A stretch of 64,000 nt of DNA from Rhizobium sp. 2MFCol3.1 (GCF_000377565.1 NZ_KB898358.1:1-64000), one strand, 5' to 3'. Positions 1 to 8,711 are shown, counted from the first letter of the stretch. The notes: generated by a model not told the origin, from the letters alone. Made by a program: numbers and translations.

Positions 1-20
1 CATACAGAATGAAACTTCGA

Positions 21-43
21 CGCACCTCAGCTATAATGGTGCG
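21..43 (+). promoter_or_regulatory. Probable -10 element within a palindrome upstream of tRNA-fMet
   Basis: A perfect TATAAT lies at 32-37, enclosed by the inverted repeat CGCACC (21-26) / GGTGCG (38-43). No convincing -35 is visible at the usual distance (9-14 reads ATGAAA). If it is used, transcription would start near 44 and the hairpin row at 57-188 would form the 5' leader of the tRNA precursor. The promoter role is inferred. Confidence 0.4.
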
Positions 44-56
44 TCCCTTACAGGAA

Positions 57-188
57 CAAAACCCATAGGGTTTTGCTCCGGCACGACGACGGAAACGTCG
101 TACGGGAGCAACCGCTTCGCAGTTGCCCCGGCAGAACGACAAACCGCTACGCGGTTCGTCGATGTTAGGATGAGGCGCAAGCGCCTCA
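57..188. repeat. Row of five short perfect hairpins immediately upstream of the initiator tRNA
   Basis: Five inverted repeats follow each other at about 24-32 base intervals. They are 57-75 (8-bp stem, ATA loop), 86-101 (6-bp stem, GAAA tetraloop), 108-126 (5+2 bp), 137-161 (4+6 bp around one mismatch, TAC loop) and 171-188 (7-bp stem, CAAG loop). The stem sequences differ, so the copies share structure rather than sequence. They could be a folded precursor leader of the tRNA at 198 or a cluster of palindromic elements. No convincing protein-coding signal was seen. Confidence 0.7.
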
Positions 189-197
189 CCTTGAGGA

Positions 198-276
<79 letters not shown>

Positions 277-336
277 CTTCCTTTCCAGAACCTCAACCTT
301 ATCGCTAGCGCGAAGACTTCATCTTCGCTGGCGATC

Positions 337-402
337 GTAGCTCGGCGTCATCAGGACTATCACCTGAACGCCGCACGACTGTTCAAAGTCCGGCAGGGCG
401 CC
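337..402 (+). pseudogene. Degenerate tRNA-fMet-like remnant downstream of the intact gene
   Basis: The stretch shares ordered blocks with the intact tRNA 140 bases upstream: GTAGCTCG, TCAGG, ACCTGAA, GCCGCA and TTCAAA, with small insertions between them. It cannot form a proper acceptor stem, and the T-arm is disrupted. A strong separate hairpin precedes it at 301-335 (7-bp core, loop CTTCA, plus outer ATCGC/GCGAT). I read this as an eroded tandem duplicate that is still co-transcribed up to the terminator. It could also have become a small RNA. Confidence 0.5.
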
Positions 403-439
403 TAAATTCCCTCAGAATGACATAACACAAGTACGAACG

Positions 440-464
440 AAGCCCGCTTCACGCGGGCTTTTTG
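440..464 (+). terminator. Rho-independent terminator of the tRNA-fMet transcript
   Basis: The arms AGCCCGC and GCGGGCT enclose a short loop and are followed by a run of T on the plus strand. It is the first terminator downstream of tRNA-fMet, so the tRNA remnant at 337-402 is probably part of the same primary transcript. Confidence 0.8.
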
Positions 465-579
465 GCGTTTGCAGCACGCACATTGGCAACGCCGCACGAG
501 GCGAGGCGATCGAGCAGGTCTTCAGCAGCAGACGAATCCTCTGGCTTCTGCTTCCGCCATCATGCCTAGCCGCCCCGCC

Positions 580-1797
580 TCACTGCGTCAGCTGCTGTTC
601 CTTCAAATCGCCCTGCAGCGTCTGATCGGCCGTGGCCGGCTTCTTCTTCGGCGGATGCATCATCGGCGCTTCGATGATCGTCGCCGGCACGGCCACCGCG
701 GTCGCGGCCACGGTACCGATATTGGTGACCGTCCCGCCGACCACCGCCGTGATGCCCTGTCCGAGAGTGACATTGCTGTCGGTGAGTGGCTGGCCGGTCA
801 TCAGGCGTTGGCCGATCAGCTGCACGATCTCGGGGCTCTCGGCGAATTTTCCGTGGTTCAGCCTGTCGTTGCTGTTGACCTTGGTGAGGTCGATCGCCGT
901 GATGCCGGCCTCTTCCAGCTTGGTGCGATAGGGTTCGACCGTCGGGTCGATGGCGCCCAGGCGCGAAACGCGACCGGTGATGAAGCTTGAGAAGGCCAGA
1001 GCCCGGTCGTCCTGCGACACGAAGATCGTGAACTTCGGGCGCGGCGTGCCCATTTCGGCATATTGCTTGGCGAAGACCTGGATGTCGATGTCTGGCGAGG
1101 CCAGGATGACGTCGCGGATCTTGCTGTTCAGGTGCCCGTCGCGAATGCCCATCTGCCGCAGCGACTCCATCGTCAGCCACGTGCCCATGGAATGCGCGAG
1201 AATGGTGATGTCCTTGACGTTGGGATCGTTGACCAGTGTCCTCAGCGCCTGTTCCAGCGCCGTGCGCGAATAGTTGGTGCTTTCCTTGTCGTATTCGTAA
1301 GCGGTGATCTGCGCCCGCGACGGCCATGTGAAGAGGATCGGCGTCGCGTCCATCTTGCTGTCGTGGACGATCTGCGCCAGCCGGAAGACGGAATCCTCAT
1401 ACTTGTTGTTGAAGCCGTGGATGAAGACCAGCGCGTGGCCGTTATGCATGTGCTGGCTGAGCCAGGTACGCCCTTCCGGAACCGTGGCGATCTGCTGGAC
1501 ACCGGTGACCGCGAAGTCGGTGGCCGGGTTCGGCGGCAGGCGCTTTGGCCATTGCACGGTGCCAGACTTGCGGTTCGGCGGAATGGAGACTTCGACGGCC
1601 GTCAGCGACGGTTTGGGGCTGCGTTCGCCGTTAAACAGCGTCGCCGGATCGCCCGAGGGTTCGCGTGTGGTTGCGACCAACATGTCGACGCGGGTGGTGT
1701 TCGGCGTCGCCGCCGTCAGCGCCACGGGCGTCATCACGCCGCTTGGGTGGCCACAACTGGTCAGCAGCAGCATGACAACGAGAAACCGTACGCGCAT
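580..1797 (-). CDS. Alpha/beta hydrolase of the DUF900 type, predicted lipoprotein
   Basis: This 405-residue protein begins with a lipoprotein signal: a short basic start, a hydrophobic stretch and the lipobox LTSC, with Cys near residue 15. It is therefore probably anchored in the membrane facing the periplasm. The hydrolase fold shows the oxyanion-region motif FIHGFNN and the nucleophile elbow AHSMGT. DUF900 proteins are predicted serine hydrolases of unknown substrate. The start at 1797 is preferred over an upstream ATG at 1923 because GGAGGGG lies just before it and it gives an intact signal peptide. The last ~60 residues are Ala/Val-rich followed by a Lys/Gln tail. It follows the opp operon on the same strand, with a hairpin at 1941-1968 between them, so it is probably a separate transcript. 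Confidence 0.85.
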   Translation of the reverse strand: MRVRFLVVMLLLTSCGHPSGVMTPVALTAATPNTTRVDMLVATTREPSGDPATLFNGERSPKPSLTAVEVSIPPNRKSGTVQWPKRLPPNPATDFAVTGVQQIATVPEGRTWLSQHMHNGHALVFIHGFNNKYEDSVFRLAQIVHDSKMDATPILFTWPSRAQITAYEYDKESTNYSRTALEQALRTLVNDPNVKDITILAHSMGTWLTMESLRQMGIRDGHLNSKIRDVILASPDIDIQVFAKQYAEMGTPRPKFTIFVSQDDRALAFSSFITGRVSRLGAIDPTVEPYRTKLEEAGITAIDLTKVNSNDRLNHGKFAESPEIVQLIGQRLMTGQPLTDSNVTLGQGITAVVGGTVTNIGTVAATAVAVPATIIEAPMMHPPKKKPATADQTLQGDLKEQQLTQ

Positions 1798-1940
1798 GAA
1801 CCCCTCCGGTCTGATGGACGCACCATAGAGCAACCGGCGCTGGAGGGAAGCCCGCAAGACTACGCAATGACCACAGTATGGTCCTTGAGCAGGTGATGAT
1901 ATGCGCGCTGTTGCAGGACGCACACGCTTTGCGGGAGGCA

Positions 1941-1968
1941 GGCGGCCACGATAATCGTCGTGGCCGCC
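1941..1968 (-). terminator. Hairpin at the end of the opp operon
   Basis: An 11-bp perfect stem (GGCGGCCACGA with its complement) encloses a 6-base loop just after the oppF stop codon. No T-run follows on either strand. It may be a weak terminator or a 3'-end protecting hairpin. Confidence 0.5.
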
Positions 1969-1974
1969 CGGATA

Positions 1975-2958
1975 TCAGCGCTCGATATGGTAGCAGGCGG
2001 CCGTCTGGCCGGGCCTGACCTCTTCGCTTGGTGGCATCTCGGTTCGACAGATGTCCGTCGCCTTCCAGCAGCGTGGTGAGAAGACGCAACCCTTTGGCGG
2101 GTTCAGCGGCGATGGTGGATCACCCTGCAGCCGGATGCGCTGGCGTCCGCGCGCCAGTTTCGGATCCGGGATTGGGGCTGCCGAAAACAGCGCCTGCGTA
2201 TAGGGATGCGCCGGCTTGTCGAACACCGTCGCGCAATCGCCGGCTTCGACCACCTTCCCGAGATAGAGCACCAGTACATCGTCGGAGATCAGCCGCACGA
2301 CCGAGAGATCGTGGCTGATGAAGATCAGCGTCAGGCCGAACTCCTTGCGCAGCTTGCGCAACAGCGTGATCACCTGGCCCTGGATCGACACGTCGAGGGC
2401 CGAGACAGGCTCGTCGCAGATGATCAGCTTCGGCCGCGTGATGACAGCCCGGGCAATGCCGATGCGCTGCGCCTGGCCGCCCGAGAACTCGTGCGGATAT
2501 CGGTTGATCATCTCAGGCACGAGGCCGACGGCGGCCATGATCTCCTGCACCCGCTCGGCGCGCTGAGCGCGGTTGAGCTTCGGTTCGAACACCGTCAGCG
2601 GCTCGGCGATGATGTCGCCGACCGTCATGCGCGGGTCGAGCGATGCGATCGGATCCTGGAAGATGATCTGCATGTCGCGGCGTGCGGCCCGCATCTCCTC
2701 GTCCGAGAGGTCGAGCAGGTTGCGGCCCTGCCAGAGGATACGGCCCTTCTGCGCCTTCAGGAGTCTGAGGATCGAGCGCCCGAGGGTCGACTTGCCGCAG
2801 CCAGATTCCCCGACGATACCGAGCGTGCGGCCCTCGCTGAGATCGAAGCTGACATTGTTGACGGCAGTCAGCGTCAGCGGTGGCTTGAAGAAGCCCTTGG
2901 AGGGTACGTCGAATTGGGTCGTCAGGTTCTCGACCCTGAGAAGTGAACGTTCAGCCAT
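1975..2958 (-). CDS. oppF: Peptide ABC transporter ATP-binding subunit, OppF/DppF type
   Basis: This 327-residue ATPase powers peptide import with OppD. Walker A (GESGCGKST) is at residues 50-58, the ABC signature SGGQAQR is near 160, and Walker B ends in ICDEP with the following SALD. The C-terminal oligopeptide/dipeptide extension (oligo_HPY) has the Cys-containing segment GCVFSPRCW, which is usual for these subunits. The start overlaps the end of oppD by 8 bases, which supports translational coupling. It is the last gene of oppA-B-C-D-F. The substrate cannot be told from the ATPase; small peptides are the family norm. Confidence 0.93.
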   Translation of the reverse strand: MAERSLLRVENLTTQFDVPSKGFFKPPLTLTAVNNVSFDLSEGRTLGIVGESGCGKSTLGRSILRLLKAQKGRILWQGRNLLDLSDEEMRAARRDMQIIFQDPIASLDPRMTVGDIIAEPLTVFEPKLNRAQRAERVQEIMAAVGLVPEMINRYPHEFSGGQAQRIGIARAVITRPKLIICDEPVSALDVSIQGQVITLLRKLRKEFGLTLIFISHDLSVVRLISDDVLVLYLGKVVEAGDCATVFDKPAHPYTQALFSAAPIPDPKLARGRQRIRLQGDPPSPLNPPKGCVFSPRCWKATDICRTEMPPSEEVRPGQTAACYHIER

Positions 2959-3958
2959 TGGTCAGAACCTCCTCGAGGCGTGGAAAGGCATGGAAGCAGG
3001 CCGCGAGATGGCGCGGCGCCTGCACGTCGAGCCGTGGTGCGGCGTCGATGCAGTCGTTCTGCACGAGCGGACAGCGCGGCGAGAAGCTGCATCCTTTCGG
3101 CAGATGTTGCAGGTTCGGCGGCCTACCGGGAATGACGGCGAGCTGGTCGACATCCTGGTCCGGTCGCGGGATCGAGGCGTGGAGTGCCGCCGTATAAGGG
3201 TGCGCCGGGTTCTCGAAGAGCTCGCCCACCGGCGCTTCTTCGACGATGCGGCCCGCATACATGACAGCCACCCGGTCGGCGAGCCCGGCGACGACGCCGA
3301 GATCGTGGGTGATCATCACCAGCGCCGTGTTCATCTCGGCGGTCAGGTCGTTGAAGAGGTCGAGGATCTGCGCCTGGATCGTCACGTCGAGCGCAGTGGT
3401 CGGCTCGTCGGCGATCAGGAGCTTCGGCTTCGTCAGCAGCGCCATGGCAATCACGATGCGCTGGCGCATGCCGCCGGATAGCTCGTGCGGATAAAGGTTG
3501 AAGCGCCTGGATGGGTCGGGGATCCCAACGCGCTTCAGCATGTCGAGAGCTTCGGCCGAGGCCGCACGCGCGGTAAAGCCGCGATGCACTTCGAGCTGCT
3601 CCGTCAGCTGCCGGGAGATCCTGAGCGATGGATTGAGCGCGGTCATGGGGTCCTGGAACACCATGGCCATATCCTTGCCGCGCACATGGTCCAGCTCGCG
3701 CGGTTTCAGCGCCAGTACGTCGCGCCCTTCGAGAAGCGCCTGTCCGCTGGTCCGGCCGTTTTTCGCGAGCAAGCCCATGATGCCGAGAAAGGTCTGGCTC
3801 TTGCCGGAGCCGCTCTCGCCGACGATCGCGATGCGCTCGCCGCGCTTGACGGTGAGGTTCATGTTGGAAACGGCCTTCACCTCGCCCTCGGGCGTGCGAA
3901 AGCTGATCGAGTAGTCCTTCAATTCGAGAAGGGTGTCGTTCTTGATGTCTTTTTGCAT
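2951..3958 (-). CDS. oppD: Peptide ABC transporter ATP-binding subunit, OppD/DppD type
   Basis: The 335-residue protein has Walker A GESGSGKSQ, signature LSGGMRQR, Walker B LLIADEPTTALD and the H-loop ITHDLGVV, followed by the oligo_HPY tail with GCSFSPRC. The ATG at 3958 (MQKDIKND) is chosen because it leaves a 13-base gap after oppC and has AAGGGA upstream. An ATG at 3997 would overlap oppC by 26 bases. It should pair with OppF as the two nucleotide-binding subunits. The residue after the P-loop Ser is Gln rather than the more common Thr/Val. Confidence 0.93.
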   Translation of the reverse strand: MQKDIKNDTLLELKDYSISFRTPEGEVKAVSNMNLTVKRGERIAIVGESGSGKSQTFLGIMGLLAKNGRTSGQALLEGRDVLALKPRELDHVRGKDMAMVFQDPMTALNPSLRISRQLTEQLEVHRGFTARAASAEALDMLKRVGIPDPSRRFNLYPHELSGGMRQRIVIAMALLTKPKLLIADEPTTALDVTIQAQILDLFNDLTAEMNTALVMITHDLGVVAGLADRVAVMYAGRIVEEAPVGELFENPAHPYTAALHASIPRPDQDVDQLAVIPGRPPNLQHLPKGCSFSPRCPLVQNDCIDAAPRLDVQAPRHLAACFHAFPRLEEVLTNG

Positions 3959-3971
3959 GTCAGCGATCCCT

Positions 3972-4889
3972 TCAGCGGTCCCTTGGGTCGAATGCATCGC
4001 GCAGGCCGTCGCCGATAAACAGCAGGCTGAGCAGCAGGGCGACGAGGAAGCCGGCCGGGAAGACGAGCAGCCACGGCATGCTCTCCATGGCGTCGGTGCC
4101 TTCGGAGATCAGCGTTCCCAATGAGGTCAGAGGCTCCTGCACGCCGAAGCCGAGATAGGAGAGAAAGCTCTCCGTCGCGATGATTTCGGGCACGGTCAGC
4201 GCCGCGAAGATCACGACGGGGCCGACAAGATTGGGAATGATGTGCCGGGTAATGATCTTCAGCGGCTTCTGTCCCGAGGCGCGCGCCGCCTCGATGAATT
4301 CGCGCTGCTTGAGCGACAGCGTCTGCCCTCGCACGATGCGCGCCATCGTCAGCCACTCCAGCGCGCCGATCGCCGCGAAGAGCAGATAGACGTTACGGCC
4401 GAAGATCACCATCAGCAGGATGACGAAGAGGATGTAGGGGAAGGCGTACATGATGTCGACGAAGCGCATCATGACGGCATCCACGCGTCCGCCCATATAG
4501 CCGGAGATGGCGCCATAGAGCACGCCGATGACGACGGAGACAAGCGTCGCCGTCAGCGCCACGGCCAGCGAGACGCGGGTGCCGTAAAGCACGCGGGCAA
4601 GCAGGTCGCGGCCATTCGGGTCGGTCCCGAAATAATGCCCGTCGGCAAACGAAGGCGGTGCGCGGAAGGCGGCCCAATCCGGATCTTCGTAGCCGAAGGG
4701 AATGAGGTAGGGGCCGATAAAGGCGGCAAGCACGAGCAGGACAAGCACGATGATCGAGGCCACGGCCGCCTTGTTGCGACAGAGGCGGCGCAGCGCGTCG
4801 CGGGTGAGCGAACGGCTGACGGGGCTGAGACCCTCGGCCTCCAGCAGTTCAGCCGCGAGCAGCTCTCTCTTTGCGGGGTTGAGGATCAT
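3972..4889 (-). CDS. oppC: Peptide ABC transporter permease, OppC/DppC type
   Basis: This 305-residue inner-membrane permease has an N-terminal OppC_N segment with the first transmembrane helix (near residues 40-62), a periplasmic loop, and a BPD_transp_1 domain with about five more helices. The cytoplasmic EAA loop, EAARASGQKPLKIITRHIIPN, which docks the ATPases, is visible in the middle. Its start overlaps the oppB stop by ATGA (4886-4889), showing tight coupling. It forms the channel with OppB. Confidence 0.93.
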   Translation of the reverse strand: MILNPAKRELLAAELLEAEGLSPVSRSLTRDALRRLCRNKAAVASIIVLVLLVLAAFIGPYLIPFGYEDPDWAAFRAPPSFADGHYFGTDPNGRDLLARVLYGTRVSLAVALTATLVSVVIGVLYGAISGYMGGRVDAVMMRFVDIMYAFPYILFVILLMVIFGRNVYLLFAAIGALEWLTMARIVRGQTLSLKQREFIEAARASGQKPLKIITRHIIPNLVGPVVIFAALTVPEIIATESFLSYLGFGVQEPLTSLGTLISEGTDAMESMPWLLVFPAGFLVALLLSLLFIGDGLRDAFDPRDR

Positions 4890-5809
4890 CGGTTTCTCAC
4901 TTTCGGATCGAGCCAGGCATAGGCGATATCGACGAGAAGGTTCAGGAACACGATCAGCACCATGTAGAAGATGACCGTGCCGAGAACCATGCCGTAGTCG
5001 CGGTTCAATGCGGCGTTGACGAAGTAGCGGCCGATACCGGGCAGGCCGAAGACGCTTTCGACGACCAGCGAGCCGGTCAAGAGATAGCTGGCCGCCGGGC
5101 CGAGATAGGAAACGACGGGCATCATCGCCGGTCGCAGCGCATGGCGCATGACGGTCAGCCGCGGGCCGATGCCCTTGGCCTTGGCGGTGCGGATGAAGTT
5201 CTGGCCCATAACCTCGATCATCGAGCCGCGGGTGATGCGCGAGATGCGCCCGGCATGCGGCAGCGCCAGCACGACCACGGGCAGCACCAGGAATTTCAAC
5301 GATCCATTACCCCAGCCGCCGACAGGCAGCCACTGCAGGTGAATACCGAAGACCAGCTGCAGGATCGGCGCGATCAGGAAGTTCGGCAGCACGACGCCCA
5401 CCAGGATCAGCGCGCCCAGAATGTAATCCGGCGCCTTGTTCTGGTAGAGCGCCCCAAGACAGCCGACGGCGACACCGATGACGATCGCCAGCAGAAAGGC
5501 CGCGGTGCCGATGATGAAGGTGTAGGGCAGGCCGATCATGATCTGCTGCGCGACGGTGAAGTCTTCCGACGCGAAGGAGGGACCGAGATCGCCCTTCAGG
5601 AGATCACCGACATAATAGAGATATTGCAGGATCAGCGGCTTATCGAGATTGTAGTGGGCCGCCAGATTCTGGAGGATCACCGGTGGCAACGGCCTTTCGC
5701 CATCGAACGGCCCGCCTGGGGCCAATCTCAGAACGAAGAAGCAGGCTGTCACGGCGATCCACATAACGGGGATCGTCGACAGCAATCGACGGAATGCATA
5801 ATTGATCAT
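4886..5809 (-). CDS. oppB: Peptide ABC transporter permease, OppB/DppB type
   Basis: The 307-residue permease starts with the family-typical helix (YAFRRLLSTIPVMWIAV) and has about six transmembrane segments. The EAA-type loop reads FIRTAKAKGIGPRLTVMRHA. It is separated from oppA by about 275 bases containing a palindromic repeat (5903-6034). That spacing fits the common pattern in which the binding protein gene is expressed above the rest of the operon because the transcript is processed or partly terminated in between. Confidence 0.93.
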   Translation of the reverse strand: MINYAFRRLLSTIPVMWIAVTACFFVLRLAPGGPFDGERPLPPVILQNLAAHYNLDKPLILQYLYYVGDLLKGDLGPSFASEDFTVAQQIMIGLPYTFIIGTAAFLLAIVIGVAVGCLGALYQNKAPDYILGALILVGVVLPNFLIAPILQLVFGIHLQWLPVGGWGNGSLKFLVLPVVVLALPHAGRISRITRGSMIEVMGQNFIRTAKAKGIGPRLTVMRHALRPAMMPVVSYLGPAASYLLTGSLVVESVFGLPGIGRYFVNAALNRDYGMVLGTVIFYMVLIVFLNLLVDIAYAWLDPKVRNR

Positions 5810-5902
5810 GGTGGTGACGGTCTTTCCTGCGCCGGGTCTTTCGCATCATCGTGATCAGTCGAAACTGGTTCGCGCGGATGCGAAGGCAATAGTGTGGGAA
5901 AA

Positions 5903-6034
5903 TACCCCTCCCAACCCTCCCCACAAGGGGGAGGGCTTAACCCGGCCGATCCGCCGAAGCGGGATTGGGGCAGGGTTGGCGCGGCAGGTCTTCTCCCCCC
6001 TTGTGGGGGAGATGGCCGGCAGGCCAGAGAGGGT
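5903..6034. repeat. Interspersed palindromic element, copy A (oppA-oppB intergenic)
   Basis: Two GC-rich palindromic arms flank a spacer. The left arm is centred on CCCCACAAGGGG and the right on CCCCCTTGTGGGGG, followed by GGCCGGCAGGCCAGAGAGGG. The right arm matches the arms of copies at 13479-13631 and 30169-30320, while the left arm is more diverged. The form resembles rhizobial intergenic mosaic elements (RIME class), though the exact family was not checked. Transcribed from oppA, it would make large hairpins. Confidence 0.75.
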
Positions 6035-6084
6035 CTTTCTCAAGTTGCAATCACCCCCGGGCAGGGTGAAGACAATGCCTCTCT

Positions 6085-7665
6085 TTATTCCTTGATGGAC
6101 AGCCAGCGGGTGCGGTGGATGTCCTGGATGTTGTCGACGAAGCCTTCGATCTTCGGCGAGACCACGTTCTTGGAAACGTAGTAGTAGATCGGCAGCGCGG
6201 CGCTGTCGTCGAGCGCGATCTGCTCGGCCTTCTTGAACATCTCCGCCCGCTTCGCCAGATCGGTTTCGGCATTGCCGTCCTTGATCAGCTTGTCGTAGTC
6301 GGCATTCGACCAGCGGCCATAATTGTTCGGAACGCCGGTCATCAGCAGGCTGAGGAAGTTGTCGGGGTCGTTGTAGTCGGCGAGCCAGCCGGCGCGGCCA
6401 ACCTGCACGTCACCGCGCTGCAGCTGGTCGTAATGTACCTTGGTCTCGGCGTTGACGAGCTGGACGTTGACACCCAGCGGCTTCCACATGGCGGCGATCG
6501 CAACGGCGATGCGCTTGTGGTTGTCGTTGGTGTTGTACTTCAGCTCAAGCGTCAGCGGCTTGTCCGGTCCGAATCCGGCTTCGGTCAAGAGCTTCTTGGC
6601 CTCTTCGACCTTCTGCTTGTAGGGCTCGTCCTTCCAGGAGACGTAAGCCGGCTCGCCGTAATTGGCGGTGCCCGGCGGAACCCAGGAGTAGGCCGGCAGT
6701 TCGCCGGTGCCGAGGATCTGCGGTCCGATGACTTCGCGGTTGATCGCCATGGAGAGCGCCTGGCGCACGCGCTTGTCGGCGGTCGCGCCCTTCTGCGAGT
6801 TGATGACGTAGTAATAGAGGCCGGAGAACGGCGCGACATGCGCCTGGCCCGGCAGGTTCTTCTTCATCCACTCATACTGGTCGGTCGGGAAGTCGGTGAG
6901 GATGTCGAATTCGCCGGCGCGGTAGCGCTTCAGCGCGGCTTCCTGGTCTTCAAGCACGAAGAACTTGGCGCCATCGATCTTGACGTTCGCGGCATCCCAA
7001 TACTTGTCGTTCTTCTTGGTCGTGACGTGCGAGCCCGGAACCCATTCCGTCGGCGTGTACGGACCATTGGTGACGATGTTGCCGATCTTCACCCAGTCGG
7101 CGCCCTTGGCGTCGATGACATGCTTCGGCAGCGGATAGGCCGTGTAGTGCATCAGTGCGTTGAGGAAGTAGGGGGTCGGGTTTTCAAGCGTGATCTCGAG
7201 CGTCTTGTCGTCGATCGCCTTGACGCCCAGCTGGCTGAAATCGGTGATCTCGCCCTTGTTGATCTTCTCGGCGTTCTTGATGGTGAACTGCAGATAGGCG
7301 TAGTCGGCGGCGTTCTTCGGGTCCATCAGGCGCTGGAAGGCGAACACGAAGTCGCCTGCGGTCACCGGCTGGCCGTCGGACCACTGGATGCCGTCGCGCA
7401 GCTTGAATGTATAGACCTTGCGGTCGTCCGAGATCGTCCAGCTCGCGGCCTGGCCGGCGACAGGATTGTCATGCGCGTCCTCGGTCACCAGACCTTCGAA
7501 GATGTCGCCGGCAATGCGGTTTTCCCAGTCGCCGGAGAGCTTCTGCGGATCCAGCGATTGTGGGTCGCCGCCATTGTGGATGTTGATCGTCGCCGCATGG
7601 GCGGAGAATGCCAGCAGCGAGCCAAGCACTGCGGAGGCAAGAAATTTCTTCGTGGGGAAGTTCAT
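6085..7665 (-). CDS. oppA: Periplasmic peptide-binding protein, OppA family (SBP_bac_5)
   Basis: The 526-residue protein has a Sec signal peptide ending at AFSAHA-A, near residue 24, and a full family-5 solute-binding fold. Typical blocks are NGGDPQSLDPQ near the mature N-terminus, TFKLRDGIQWSDGQPVTAGD, and the late segment QVGRAGWLADYNDPDNFLSL. It captures peptides in the periplasm for OppBC. The ATG at 7665 is preferred over a GTG at 7677 because AAGGTGGG lies 7 bases before it and the signal peptide begins there. It is the first gene of the importer operon, and 475 bases of gene-free DNA lie upstream. Confidence 0.93.
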   Translation of the reverse strand: MNFPTKKFLASAVLGSLLAFSAHAATINIHNGGDPQSLDPQKLSGDWENRIAGDIFEGLVTEDAHDNPVAGQAASWTISDDRKVYTFKLRDGIQWSDGQPVTAGDFVFAFQRLMDPKNAADYAYLQFTIKNAEKINKGEITDFSQLGVKAIDDKTLEITLENPTPYFLNALMHYTAYPLPKHVIDAKGADWVKIGNIVTNGPYTPTEWVPGSHVTTKKNDKYWDAANVKIDGAKFFVLEDQEAALKRYRAGEFDILTDFPTDQYEWMKKNLPGQAHVAPFSGLYYYVINSQKGATADKRVRQALSMAINREVIGPQILGTGELPAYSWVPPGTANYGEPAYVSWKDEPYKQKVEEAKKLLTEAGFGPDKPLTLELKYNTNDNHKRIAVAIAAMWKPLGVNVQLVNAETKVHYDQLQRGDVQVGRAGWLADYNDPDNFLSLLMTGVPNNYGRWSNADYDKLIKDGNAETDLAKRAEMFKKAEQIALDDSAALPIYYYVSKNVVSPKIEGFVDNIQDIHRTRWLSIKE

Positions 7666-7677
7666 GTGGGGGCCCAC

Positions 7678-8152
7678 CTTTCTAGGCTTTTAGCGCCTTT
7701 TATTCGTCGTTGTTCCCTTGGTGACCTGTTACGTGCAAGTCAACGCGCAACCTATCGTAAAGGTCGGCCGTTGCAAGCCCCAAAACGAAAGCTGCGAATA
7801 GCGGGGAAAACCGGTCGAAAACGACGCCAATTAGCCGGTTAAATGTCGATATATCGCGCCAGGCATAGCCTTCGGGGCGAAGGATTGCCCGCTTGTTGGC
7901 CGGAGCCTAAATGAACATATAAACAATCAGTGATTGAAAATGCATTCGCGCCGGTCAACGCACCCGTGGGTACGGATATGTCGCGGGCGCGACAGATTAT
8001 TGCGCATTTTCAATGAGGCAGGACGGGCGATCCGAGGGCAGCCATCTCGTCCCGCAGGTTGAGAGTTCATCACAAAGCGCATTTATTCGACCGATCCTCT
8101 TCATCTCCGCCCGCCGGGCGCTATCATCTCAATCGGAATCAGGGAGATAGAG
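7678..8152. other. Gene-free region upstream of oppA and the GFA gene
   Basis: This 475-base divergent intergenic region should carry the oppA promoter (minus strand) and that of the gene at 8153 (plus strand). I see no credible ORF with a ribosome binding site. Its one clear structure is the nested inverted repeat at 7933-8014. Confidence 0.6.
7933..8014. repeat. Long nested inverted repeat
   Basis: ATTGAAAATGC at 7933-7943 is repeated inverted and perfect at 8004-8014. Inside it, TCGCGCC near 7946-7952 is inverted as GGCGCGA near 7986-7992, and ACCCGTGGGT sits close to the centre. The nesting gives one long hairpin of about 80 bases if transcribed. No T-run follows on either strand. Confidence 0.65.
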
Positions 8153-8611
8153 ATGAGCCAGTTGAATTTGCCGAGCGAGGGCGGCTGCCGCTGCGGTCGC
8201 GTGCGATTGAAGATCAGCGCCAAGCCGCTTTTGACCATGGCTTGCCACTGCACCGGCTGCCAGACCATGTCCTCAAGCGCTTATTCGCTGAGCGCGGCGA
8301 TCCCCTCCGAAGGCTTCGAGATCACCAGCGGCGAACCCGTCATCGGCGGCCTGCACGGCGCCATGTCGCACCACTATTTCTGCCCGCACTGCATGACCTG
8401 GATGTTCACGAAAACGGAGGGCATGGAGTGGTTCGTCAACCTGCGCCCGACCATGCTCGACGACGCCAGCTGGTTCACACCCTTCATCGAGACATGGACC
8501 CGCGAGAAGCTCGCCTTCGCCGCAACCGGCGCTGTGCACAGCTATGAGGCGCTGCCGGAGATGCAGGATTACGAAAAGCTGACGAAGGATTATATGGAGA
8601 GGAACGCCTAG
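8153..8611 (+). CDS. GFA-domain (CENP-V/GFA) zinc-binding protein
   Basis: The 152-residue protein carries the GFA cysteine pattern: GCRCGRVRL near residues 10-18, CHCTGCQ near 30-36, and CPHCMTW near 78-84. This domain binds zinc and was first described in glutathione-dependent formaldehyde-activating enzyme. Most family members, including this one, have no proven activity. GGGAGATAGAG lies before the ATG. It stands alone, between the oppA promoter region and the reversed ccdAB pair. The last 40 residues are helical and not part of the conserved core. Confidence 0.85.
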   Translation: MSQLNLPSEGGCRCGRVRLKISAKPLLTMACHCTGCQTMSSSAYSLSAAIPSEGFEITSGEPVIGGLHGAMSHHYFCPHCMTWMFTKTEGMEWFVNLRPTMLDDASWFTPFIETWTREKLAFAATGAVHSYEALPEMQDYEKLTKDYMERNA

Positions 8612-8711
8612 AGCATGTCGCGCAAAAGCGCGAAGCGGTTTTGCGATAACGACATGCGACAAAACAAGGACCTAAAGCGCAAGGAGCGAATCTGAAAGAT
8701 CGCGACGCGCT
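8612..8711. repeat. Rhizobial interspersed palindromic sequence
   Basis: Right after the GFA stop codon there is a palindrome-rich stretch, with GCATGTCG near the left end and CGACATGC at 8650-8657. Between them GCGCAAAAGCGC and AAGCGGTTTTGCG form nested hairpins. Sequences of this design recur in Rhizobium intergenic regions, and it may serve as a 3'-end structure for the two convergent genes. Family assignment is from memory of the pattern, not a search. Confidence 0.55.

Noticed and set aside
5802..6181. Several short ORFs through palindromic element A
   Set aside because: They translate the palindromic arms (Pro/Gly/Arg-rich) and match the same false ORFs seen in elements B and C.
8059..8547. 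A plus-strand ORF overlapping the GFA gene in another frame
   Set aside because: Arg-rich shadow of the GFA gene, which has the cysteine motifs and a good ribosome binding site.
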